Made by a program: the position numbers and the translations under genes
Notes under the pieces: model-generated
What the model saw: the letters and a program-made list of their open reading frames with translations, nothing else
Database searches by the model: none
Told to the model about the DNA's origin: nothing
DNA from: Akkermansiaceae bacterium UBA1518
Lineage (GTDB): Bacteria; Verrucomicrobiota; Verrucomicrobiia; Verrucomicrobiales; Akkermansiaceae
Reading direction: 5' to 3'
DNA length: 12,245 nucleotides
Assembly (NCBI GenBank): GCA_002323895.1
Contig: DCQM01000185.1
Location: 1 to 12,245, forward strand
Part shown: in pieces, positions 6,256 to 12,245 of the stretch
Position numbering within the stretch: position 1 is the stretch's first letter
Layout: each line of letters starts with the position of its first letter

Positions 6256-7143
6256 TTATCCTTTCTTCCCAATCATTAGTTGATCAATCAAGGAAGAGGT
6301 ATCTTCGATGCTTTTATCACTGCCTTCTCGGGTGGCCCAGCCTGAGAAACCGACTTCCTTGAGGGCGGCGCGAACTTTATCCCAGTCGACATCCCCTTCG
6401 CCGAGGCGACAGAATCCGTTCTTTTTACCCCAATCCTTAATGTCGAGTTTCACAGTGCGGTGACCGAGAGTGCGAATCCATTCTTCAGCAGGAGCAAACT
6501 TCTGCATGTTACCGATATCAAAGTAGGCACCCACCCACGGATTATCAAATGCATCGAGGTAGTCGCGAAACTTGTCGGGTGTTTCGCAGAATCCATTCCA
6601 GACGGTTTCGATTAAAACGCGAACCCCAAGACGGCTCGCGAGGGGTAGCACTTTACGCACTTCTGTGATAGAGCGATGCCACACATGATCGTGGGTTTCA
6701 TTTGCTCCGTTGACCTTGCCGGGCACGAGGAGGACGGATGACCCCCCGAGGCGGTGTGTGTCTTGAATGTTCTGCTTCATCATGGCTAGACCTTTGGCCC
6801 GAGTATCAGGGTTGGGGCTGCTTAGCCGGGTGCCCCAGTGCCAGCCGCAAACCATTCCATGAAACATTACGCCGGTCTCTTGGGAGGCTTTCGCATAGTC
6901 GGCGGCCTGTTTGGCGTTCCCGCTTTCCACTCCATCAAATCCGAGGTTTTTGAGACGAGTGAAAAATTCGAGAGGAGATTCGTTCCTTTTCTTCCCACCT
7001 TTCACCGCCTTAAAAATCCGGCCTTCGAGAGAAACTGTTGGGGTTTCGGTGTTCTTACCAGTAGCACGTGATCCAGTGAGAGCAGTGGCAGTTGCTAAAC
7101 TGGTGGTAGTAAGAAATTGGCGGCGGGAGTGGGAGGTATTCAT
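6256..7143 (-). CDS. Tat-exported sugar phosphate isomerase/epimerase-like TIM-barrel protein
   Basis: From ATG 7143 the product is 295 residues. A TTG two codons upstream is less likely. The N-terminus has the twin-arginine motif S-R-R-Q-F-L (R7-R8), then a Thr/Ala-rich core, so the folded enzyme is probably sent to the periplasm by Tat. The rest matches the xylose-isomerase-like TIM barrel (AP_endonuc_2 superfamily): G-F-D-G-V-E around E73, M-V-C-G-W-H near 97-102, L-I-E-T at E179, Y-F-D-I-G-N around D209, V-K-L-D-I-K-D and a Glu near the end in W-A-T-R-E. E179 and D209 sit where family members bind a divalent metal. The usual His of the K-x-H-x-K-D segment is Asp234 here. The family covers isomerases, epimerases and related sugar enzymes; the reaction cannot be named. 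The gene is convergent with the LamG operon and 263 nt downstream of the cytochrome/LRR gene. Confidence 0.85.
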   Translation of the reverse strand: MNTSHSRRQFLTTTSLATATALTGSRATGKNTETPTVSLEGRIFKAVKGGKKRNESPLEFFTRLKNLGFDGVESGNAKQAADYAKASQETGVMFHGMVCGWHWGTRLSSPNPDTRAKGLAMMKQNIQDTHRLGGSSVLLVPGKVNGANETHDHVWHRSITEVRKVLPLASRLGVRVLIETVWNGFCETPDKFRDYLDAFDNPWVGAYFDIGNMQKFAPAEEWIRTLGHRTVKLDIKDWGKKNGFCRLGEGDVDWDKVRAALKEVGFSGWATREGSDKSIEDTSSLIDQLMIGKKG

Positions 7144-7406
7144 ATGCAAATAAATGGTGGGTTCGAAACCTCGATAATGTTAATCAGCACACCCCCTTTT
7201 TGGGAAGGTCAAATGCCCATTGCCCATAGCGACTGGGTAGGCGATATCCAAATGAGAAACTATGATCTGTAATTTCCTACTTTTTCCTCTTTAGAGTGAG
7301 GGAATAAATCATTGATCAGCACACGGTGGTCCGGAAGTTTAACCGCATTAAAATGATCCGACCGGAAAGACGATCAAACGAAATAGAAGAAGTTTTCTCT
7401 CGCGGC
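7144..7406 (-). promoter_or_regulatory. Upstream region of the isomerase gene
   Basis: These 263 nt hold no gene and probably the isomerase promoter. Read toward the gene, TTGACC near 7209-7204 is a good -35-like hexamer, but the matching -10 is poor. The decamer ATCAGCACAC occurs twice in direct orientation, at 7183-7192 and 7315-7324. The heptamer TGCCCAT is repeated in tandem at 7214-7227. Confidence 0.25.
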
Positions 7407-8411
7407 TTAAAAAATCACCTCAAGATCAGGAAGTTCTTTCTTTAAGGCAGCAGCTCCTTTTTTGGTCACTTGGGATTGCCACAGATAGATTTTTCTGAGT
7501 TTTGATAAATCCTTAAGCTTCATCAAACCTGAATCGGTGACTTGAGTTCCCCATAAGTTTAACCATTCCAATCCCCCTAGATCACCGATTGTCTCGAGCG
7601 TCTTATCCCCAATTTGGGTTTGGCTAAGATCGAGTTTCTTTAGCTGAGTCATTCTGGGAAGTTCGGTTTTCAGAGCATTATCAGTAACCGAGGTGGCACC
7701 AAGCTTCAAGCTGGAGAGGGCGTCACTCACTGGCGCAATTTTCAAAAACATTTCATCAGTCAGCTTTTCTCTGAGGCTTACGGCTGTGAATTCTAGATCA
7801 GATGAATCTTGTGACACAAAATTCAGAGATGTTTTGAAAGTCATCTCTTGCTTTAGAGTTGCCAGCGTGGACTGGAGGGCCTCACGTTTTGCCAGCTTTT
7901 GGAGTTGAGCCGTTTTTTGAGCGGCTTCCATTTGTTTTCTTTCCTCGGGGCTCGCTAACATTGCGGCTGCCGCCAAGATTTCGTCCGAAGCGCCCATTTG
8001 AGCTAAAGTTTGGTCCTTTAAAATTTCGCCTTCGGGAAGTTTGTCCACCCACCATGTCATCAGCTTGATTTCATGAGACTCCATTTGGGTTTTCTTTGGT
8101 GGAGGCATGTGCATGTCATCATCCTTAGGCAAGGCAATGACCTCTATCATGTAACTGTTCTTGGAATTCCCCGGAACTAGGGTGCGAAACTCTTCACCAT
8201 CTTGGCTATCTCCCCCAATCAACATGTTTTCGAAGGTGTCCATCCACAAACCACCCTTCCCTTTGTCTTTCGCCTCAGAGTGACAGGAATGGCACTTTTC
8301 TTCCATGATTGGCACGATGACCTCAGCAAAAGCCAATCGATCTTTAGGGGGCTTCGCGCCCCTGGATTCTAGGATCAGAACAAAGCAGAGCAGAAGATAA
8401 AAGACTTTCAT
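7407..8411 (-). CDS. Secreted planctomycete-type cytochrome c domain fused to leucine-rich repeats
   Basis: This protein has 334 residues. Residues 1-19 are a signal peptide. A single c-type haem motif C40-H-S-C-H44 follows, with a probable axial Met in M-H-M-P-P-P (M102). The spacing, the L-W-M-D and L-V-P-G-N motifs and W-W-V-D-K-L-P-E-G match the planctomycete cytochrome C domain (PSCyt1 type), found in secreted proteins of Planctomycetota and Verrucomicrobiota. Residues about 145-190 are Ala/Gln/Lys-rich and probably helical. About 205-330 form leucine-rich repeats, for example L-K-K-L-D-L-S-Q-T-Q-I and L-E-W-L-N-L-W-G-T-Q-V. Such domains often sit beside PSD1/DUF1549-DUF1553 proteins, which are absent here. 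The role may be electron transfer or sensing tied to a protein or sugar surface; this is inference. It lies 177 nt downstream of sulfatase 2. Confidence 0.9.
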   Translation of the reverse strand: MKVFYLLLCFVLILESRGAKPPKDRLAFAEVIVPIMEEKCHSCHSEAKDKGKGGLWMDTFENMLIGGDSQDGEEFRTLVPGNSKNSYMIEVIALPKDDDMHMPPPKKTQMESHEIKLMTWWVDKLPEGEILKDQTLAQMGASDEILAAAAMLASPEERKQMEAAQKTAQLQKLAKREALQSTLATLKQEMTFKTSLNFVSQDSSDLEFTAVSLREKLTDEMFLKIAPVSDALSSLKLGATSVTDNALKTELPRMTQLKKLDLSQTQIGDKTLETIGDLGGLEWLNLWGTQVTDSGLMKLKDLSKLRKIYLWQSQVTKKGAAALKKELPDLEVIF

Positions 8412-8588
8412 AGAAAGTGAAATCTACATCTCTAGATGCCCTTGTCAGGAATAAAGATACAGAAAATCCAAAGTTGAATCAGACTTCCGTATCGTTCAAA
8501 CAGCTCCAGAGTTACTTTGACCTATAACTTATTGATTCTTAGAGAAATAAATCCGAGTAGGGTCCACTCTAGAGAAATTTCTAGCAGA

Positions 8589-10079
8589 TTACTCCCTCTG
8601 TTTTTTCTGGTTCGCCCGATGGTGAGGCGAGTCCTTAGGTAGAATCGCAAGAGTCGCGGGATTCGCTGGAATGCCCTTCGTTAGACGGGTTTTAACGGAC
8701 GCGAACTTTGGGTTTTTAATGAGATTTTCAAATTCATGCGGATCATTTTTAAGATCATAGAGTTCCTCGAAACCATTACCGTAGCGGATGAATCGGTAGC
8801 GCTCATCGGCGACCCCGTGTGAGGGAGTTTTTTCATTCCCAAATTGGAAGGAGCAAAGGGCTAGGCGGTCACGTTTAGCGCCCGGATTCTTGAGTTGTGA
8901 GACTAGGGATAGTCCATCACACTGGCTGGGGGTGGGAAGGCCCGCCAGTTCGCAAAGAGTGGGGTAAATATCAGTGAGGGTTACGGGTTGCCTTGTTTTC
9001 TCTCCGTCCTTGCTCACACCTGGAGCGTGGATGAAGAGGGGGACCCGAGACGTTTGATCCCACAAAGCAAACTTTTCCCAGTTAGCTTTCTCACCAATAT
9101 GAAACCCGTGATCGCTCCAGAGAACTATAATGGTGTTGTTCTTCATGCCGGGTGTTCGATCGAGGGCGTCTAGAATTCGCCCCAGCTGATGGTCTACGTA
9201 GGAGATGCTGGCAAGGTATCCTTGCATCAGTTTTTTCCATTGCTGATTTTCGATCACCCATTTGTGCCAGTGGGTTCGACCGTGGTTATGAGCGTCGCTG
9301 AGATCATCTTCGCGGTAAGGAGGCAGTTTAATTTCCTTGAGTGGGTATTTGTCAAACCACTTGCGGGGAACTTCCCATGGGATATGAGGGCGGAAAAGCC
9401 CTACGGCGAGGAAGAGAGGGTTTTCACGCTCTTGCTTCATTTGTTCGATGGCCCAGTCTACAACCATATGGTCACCGGTTTGTTCGTCAGTTTGTTCGAG
9501 GGGCGCGGCTCCGAAGAGCTGCGAGCTACCACCTAGTGGGCGCCCTTTGGTAAGGCCGGCCTGTTTGTCGGATATTAGATCTGGTCTTGGCCAGTCTGGA
9601 GCAATCGGATTATTCGGGTCCCCACGATATTCGTTCCAGGCTTCTGGGTCGTTCTGAGAATCGTGCGGAGTCCACTGGAGGGTGTGAAAGATTTTACCAC
9701 CACCTGCTGCGTAGTAGCCGTTATCACGGAAGTGTTGGGAGAGCACTACCGCATCTTCAAGTAATTTAGATTCATGGCGCCAACGGGGTCCTCGTGCGCC
9801 GAACATATTGCGATAGATGCCGGATCTTGTCGGGTGAACGCCAGTCATGATTGCTACTCTCGATGCATGACAGACAGGGGCAGCACAATGGGCGTTCGCG
9901 AAGGTAACCGATCGATTTGCAAGACGCTCAAAGTTAGGAGTTTGAATTCCCGGATGGTTATCGAGCGGCGAAATGTAGTCATTCAAGTCATCAATCGCGA
10001 TGAAGAGGACGTGAGGTTTTCCCGCTACGGGCAATCCGGCGAGCAATAAGAGGGTGATGATTAGAAAAAGTCGGGGCAT
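8589..10079 (-). CDS. Secreted iduronate-2-sulfatase-like sulfatase, sulfatase 2
   Basis: This is a 496-residue type I sulfatase. Residues 1-20 are a signal peptide (Leu-rich core, P-V-A-G). Metal-binding D30-D31 lie in A-I-D-D-L-N-D, the activation site is C70-H-A-S-R74, G-G-K-I-F-H holds K129 and H132, L-F-R-P-H-I-P-W holds H232, and W-S-D-H-G-F-H gives D323-H324. The D-D-L-N-D, G-K-I-F-H, F-R-P-H and S-D-H-G-F-H combination is typical of the iduronate-2-sulfatase group (SulfAtlas S1_7-like). In that group characterised members remove 2-O-sulfate from uronic acids and related sugars. The real substrate may be any sulfated glycan. The activation motif has Ala for Pro, a variant accepted in some bacterial sulfatases. 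The ATG lies 23 nt after the stop of sulfatase 3, so the two are very probably co-transcribed. Length and core are intact. Confidence 0.95.
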   Translation of the reverse strand: MPRLFLIITLLLLAGLPVAGKPHVLFIAIDDLNDYISPLDNHPGIQTPNFERLANRSVTFANAHCAAPVCHASRVAIMTGVHPTRSGIYRNMFGARGPRWRHESKLLEDAVVLSQHFRDNGYYAAGGGKIFHTLQWTPHDSQNDPEAWNEYRGDPNNPIAPDWPRPDLISDKQAGLTKGRPLGGSSQLFGAAPLEQTDEQTGDHMVVDWAIEQMKQERENPLFLAVGLFRPHIPWEVPRKWFDKYPLKEIKLPPYREDDLSDAHNHGRTHWHKWVIENQQWKKLMQGYLASISYVDHQLGRILDALDRTPGMKNNTIIVLWSDHGFHIGEKANWEKFALWDQTSRVPLFIHAPGVSKDGEKTRQPVTLTDIYPTLCELAGLPTPSQCDGLSLVSQLKNPGAKRDRLALCSFQFGNEKTPSHGVADERYRFIRYGNGFEELYDLKNDPHEFENLIKNPKFASVKTRLTKGIPANPATLAILPKDSPHHRANQKKQRE

Positions 10080-10102
10080 GTTGAAAGGGAGAAGCGACTC
10101 GG

Positions 10103-11806
10103 CTATTTTACTTTTCTCGGGTCATAGCTTGGAATGGGCCATGGCTGCACCCCGACTCGATCCGCCCATGATTGCCAGGCGGCCACCATGGAATTAAGCT
10201 TATTGGGCATTTTCTTAGCAAGGTCGTTAAGCTCGGTTCGATCGGCGTCCATATCATAGAGCTCCCACTTGCGAGGTTGGTTTCTGCGATACATCGATAC
10301 AATTTTCCACTTACCGTCCCGAAGTCCGAGATTACCATGGTGCTCAAAGCCGATTGGGCCTTCGCGGGAAAGGGCGTTTCCAGCAAGAGTTGGAATTAGG
10401 CTTACGCCTTCCATGGGCTGGATCACATTACCATTGTAATTTTTCGGGTAAGTTGTTCCTGCCGCCTCTACGAAGGTGGGCATCAGGTCGATGAGATGAG
10501 AGACATCATGGATGACTTTTCCGTTTTGATCAGAGGCAATCCCTCGAGGCCAACTGACGATAAAAGGAGTGCCGATCCCTCCCTCGTATGGGTCGTGCTT
10601 ATAACCCCTAAAGGGTGTATTGGAAGTGTTCGCCCAGCCCGGCCCGTAAGCAACAAAAGTGTCATCTCCGCCAGGCATAGTCTCGGGTCCGGTGCGGACA
10701 AATCTTCCGTCGCGCGTCTGCATGGGAGGCCAAATCTTAGTTTGTAGCCCGTCCTTGCCCAGAGGTTTGAACTTAAATTGTTCCTTCTTTTGCGAGTTGT
10801 TTGCCCGACCGTAGCCTTCCGCGCATCCTCCATTGTCTTGGAGGTAAACAACTAGAGTATTCTCAAAGAGTTTTTGTTTTTTGAGCTCATTGACAATCCT
10901 TCCAATACCCCGATCCATGATTTCAGTCATGGCGGCATAGACTTCCATGCAACGAATGTCCCAGGCCTTGTGCTCGAAGCCTTTCCAGTCGAGTCCTTTG
11001 GACATTGCCCACTTCTTATCGATAACACCCATCTCAATGGCCTTCTTATATCGGGCTTGGCGAATTGAGGGGTATCCTTCGTCGTAAGCTCCCCGATATT
11101 TTGCGATATCAGCTTCTGGGGCGTGCATGGGCCAGTGGGCACTGGTGTGGGAGACGTAGAGGAAAAAGGGCTTATCTGATGTCTCATTGTCGCTACAGTG
11201 ATCGCCGATAAATTTGATCGCATTGTCATTGATGGCGTCAGTGTAGTAGAAGGATTCGGGTTGATAGCCGGGGTCATTTTCGGGAGTGATATAAGTATTG
11301 CCTCGGCAGAGGGTGGCGGGATCATAGAAACTGCCTGCTCCTGTTATGGTGCCGTAAAAGCGGTCAAAGCCCCGCTGCATCGGCCATGCTGATGTATCTC
11401 CACTCGGGTTCTTATGTCGGGTCAGATGCCATTTACCAGACATATAGTTCTTGTAGCCAGCTCCTTTGAGGGCTTCGGCAAGGGTCACACAGCGATTGTT
11501 AATGGAGCCACGATAGCCAGGCCAACCCCGGTCACCTTCCATCAGTCCCATGCCCGTTTGGTGAGAGTAGAGTCCGGAAATTAGTGCGGCGCGGGTGGGA
11601 CAGCACCGTGAGGTGTTGTAAAACTGGGTGTAGCGCAGACCGTTCCGGGCAAGCTCGTCGAGCACGGGTGTTTTTATTTCACTTCCGTAGCAACCGATGT
11701 CTGAGTAGCCCATATCGTCTGCCATGATGAGGACGATATTGGGTTTTTTCGGAGCAGCGCTTAGAGCCAAGAATCCAAAAGCAAAAAGGAAAAGGATTGT
11801 TTTCAT
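10103..11806 (-). CDS. Secreted type I sulfatase (arylsulfatase-like), sulfatase 3
   Basis: From ATG 11806 the product is 567 residues. The frame opens earlier at a TTG (11890), but those 28 extra residues precede a clear signal peptide (M-K-T-I-L-F-L-F core, A-L-S-A-A), so the ATG is preferred. Key residues are D30-D31, the canonical activation motif C68-C-P-T-R72, G-K-W-H with K125 and H127, H224 in T-S-A-H-W-P, and D324-N325. The C-terminal K-W-E-L-Y-D-M subdomain is present. The layout matches sulfatase 1 (R-G-F-D, S-F-Y-D-P or N-F-F-D-P, E-V-Y-A-A-M, E-G-G-I), so they are paralogues of one S1_4-like type. Sulfatase 3 carries an extra segment after D-N-G-G-C-A-E-G, rich in Lys, Pro and Gly, that is shorter in sulfatase 1. 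It lies 94 nt after the SGNH hydrolase stop and 23 nt before sulfatase 2. Substrate unknown. Confidence 0.95.
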   Translation of the reverse strand: MKTILFLFAFGFLALSAAPKKPNIVLIMADDMGYSDIGCYGSEIKTPVLDELARNGLRYTQFYNTSRCCPTRAALISGLYSHQTGMGLMEGDRGWPGYRGSINNRCVTLAEALKGAGYKNYMSGKWHLTRHKNPSGDTSAWPMQRGFDRFYGTITGAGSFYDPATLCRGNTYITPENDPGYQPESFYYTDAINDNAIKFIGDHCSDNETSDKPFFLYVSHTSAHWPMHAPEADIAKYRGAYDEGYPSIRQARYKKAIEMGVIDKKWAMSKGLDWKGFEHKAWDIRCMEVYAAMTEIMDRGIGRIVNELKKQKLFENTLVVYLQDNGGCAEGYGRANNSQKKEQFKFKPLGKDGLQTKIWPPMQTRDGRFVRTGPETMPGGDDTFVAYGPGWANTSNTPFRGYKHDPYEGGIGTPFIVSWPRGIASDQNGKVIHDVSHLIDLMPTFVEAAGTTYPKNYNGNVIQPMEGVSLIPTLAGNALSREGPIGFEHHGNLGLRDGKWKIVSMYRRNQPRKWELYDMDADRTELNDLAKKMPNKLNSMVAAWQSWADRVGVQPWPIPSYDPRKVK

Positions 11807-11900
11807 GATTATGGTCGTATGGTGGCAATAAGAAGGGGGTGGGATGATCTTTCGTGGGACACTGCCACAAGTGGTAAGGGAGAGAAACAAGAGAACTAAA

Positions 11901-12245
11901 TTATTGGGAAAATTGTTCCTTTATGACTTTGGCCACTTGGGTGGCGAGCAAATCACGTCCAGCTTCGTTGTAATGAACATTGTTCTTTCCCAGCTGATAT
12001 TTTTCTCGTTCGTTTTCAATTAAGACATAGAGATCATTTACAACGACTCCGTGCTTTTTCATGACTCTCAGGGCGGCTTGATTGAATTCCTGAGCTCTTG
12101 CCTTTGAGACTGTAATCCTCGCCTTTTTTTCAGGCCCGACACAAGGCGGAGTGGTCATGGCAAAAACCAGCGTAGCTTCTGATTTTTTGAGTTTTTGGAC
12201 AATGTTATTTAGGCTTTTGGAGTAGGACTCAGGAGTTGCTTTGGT
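11901..12245 (-). CDS. SGNH/GDSL hydrolase, C-terminal part (runs off right edge)
   Basis: The frame is open from the window edge to TAA at 11901, giving 114 residues. An internal ATG at 12158 is not the start, because family-like sequence continues upstream of it: S-Y-S-K-S-L-N-N-I-V-x-K-L, then A-T-L-V-F-A-M-T-T-P-P. Further on come A-A-L-R-V-M-K-K-H-G-V, V-N-D-L-Y and V-H-Y-N-E-A-G-R-D-L-L-A. This is the C-terminal half of the SGNH esterase/lipase fold found in secreted acetyl-esterase-like proteins of Verrucomicrobiota and Planctomycetota. The catalytic Ser lies outside the window. The His block reads N-N-V-H, with Asn at the places where an Asp (D-x-x-H or D-V-H) is usual. It is the first visible member of the likely operon with sulfatases 3 and 2, consistent with removing acyl groups from a sulfated glycan. 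Confidence 0.8.
   Translation of the reverse strand, partial: TKATPESYSKSLNNIVQKLKKSEATLVFAMTTPPCVGPEKKARITVSKARAQEFNQAALRVMKKHGVVVNDLYVLIENEREKYQLGKNNVHYNEAGRDLLATQVAKVIKEQFSQ

Noticed and set aside
7159..7172. tRNA T-arm-like sequence GGTTCGAAACC
   Set aside because: The loop matches the T-loop consensus but the flanking stem does not pair, and no acceptor, D or anticodon arm is found around it.
7214..7227. Tandem TGCCCAT heptamer as a CRISPR or iteron array
   Set aside because: There are only two copies of seven bases. No CRISPR array, insertion sequence, transposase, integrase or attachment site was seen in the window.
8573..8582. Palindrome AGAAATTTCT next to the end of sulfatase 2
   Set aside because: A 10-bp AT-rich palindrome is common by chance; it is not followed by a T-tract in the minus orientation and has no second copy nearby.
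11807..11890. Longer form of sulfatase 3 starting at TTG 11890
   Set aside because: The extra 28 residues are not signal-like and a normal signal peptide starts at ATG 11806.
12156..12158. ATG as the start of an 85-residue gene at the right edge
   Set aside because: The frame continues upstream to the window edge with SGNH-family-like sequence, so this is an internal Met of a longer gene.

Overview
The window looks like a chromosomal segment of a Verrucomicrobiota bacterium, or a relative in the Planctomycetota/Verrucomicrobia group, probably aquatic or marine. This rests on gene content. There are three secreted type I sulfatases of different kinds and two proteins ending in PEP-CTERM sorting signals with short Arg-rich tails. 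There is also a secreted protein with a planctomycete-type cytochrome c domain fused to leucine-rich repeats, a Tat-exported sugar isomerase/epimerase-like TIM barrel, and a verrucomicrobial-style C-terminal beta domain on a LamG protein. The phylum assignment is inference; no rRNA or other marker gene is present.

Layout, left to right. Minus strand, 1-58: the first 19 codons of a gene for an exported protein that runs off the left edge. 59-362: AT-rich intergenic DNA. Minus strand: a PEP-CTERM protein (363-956, with coding-like sequence continuing to about 1082 but no ordinary start codon), then sulfatase 1 (1238-2767). 2768-3068: divergent promoter region. Plus strand: two LamG-type lectin-domain proteins 20 nt apart (3069-5087 with two lectin domains, 5108-6043 with one plus a PEP-CTERM signal), followed by a good rho-independent terminator at 6099-6122. 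Minus strand from there to the right edge: TIM-barrel isomerase (6256-7143), cytochrome c/LRR protein (7407-8411), iduronate-2-sulfatase-like sulfatase 2 (8589-10079), sulfatase 3 (10103-11806), and the C-terminal part of an SGNH hydrolase that enters from the right edge (11901-12245).

The SGNH hydrolase, sulfatase 3 and sulfatase 2 are read in one direction with gaps of 94 and 23 nt and probably form an operon. The simplest joint reading is a locus for attacking a sulfated and perhaps acetylated extracellular polysaccharide. Sulfatases and an esterase would strip substituents, LamG proteins would bind glycan or act at the cell surface, and an isomerase-like enzyme would act on sugars in the periplasm. 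No glycoside hydrolase, transporter or regulator is visible in the window, so the substrate cannot be named.

The points most worth a second look are these: the PEP-CTERM gene whose signal-peptide region is intact but has no ATG/GTG/TTG start; a hexanucleotide repeat building the signal peptide of sulfatase 1; a G8 tract inside the PEP-CTERM signal of the LamG protein; non-standard formylglycine motifs in two of the three sulfatases; and a lectin-domain duplication in which the neighbouring gene is closer to one internal repeat than the two repeats are to each other.
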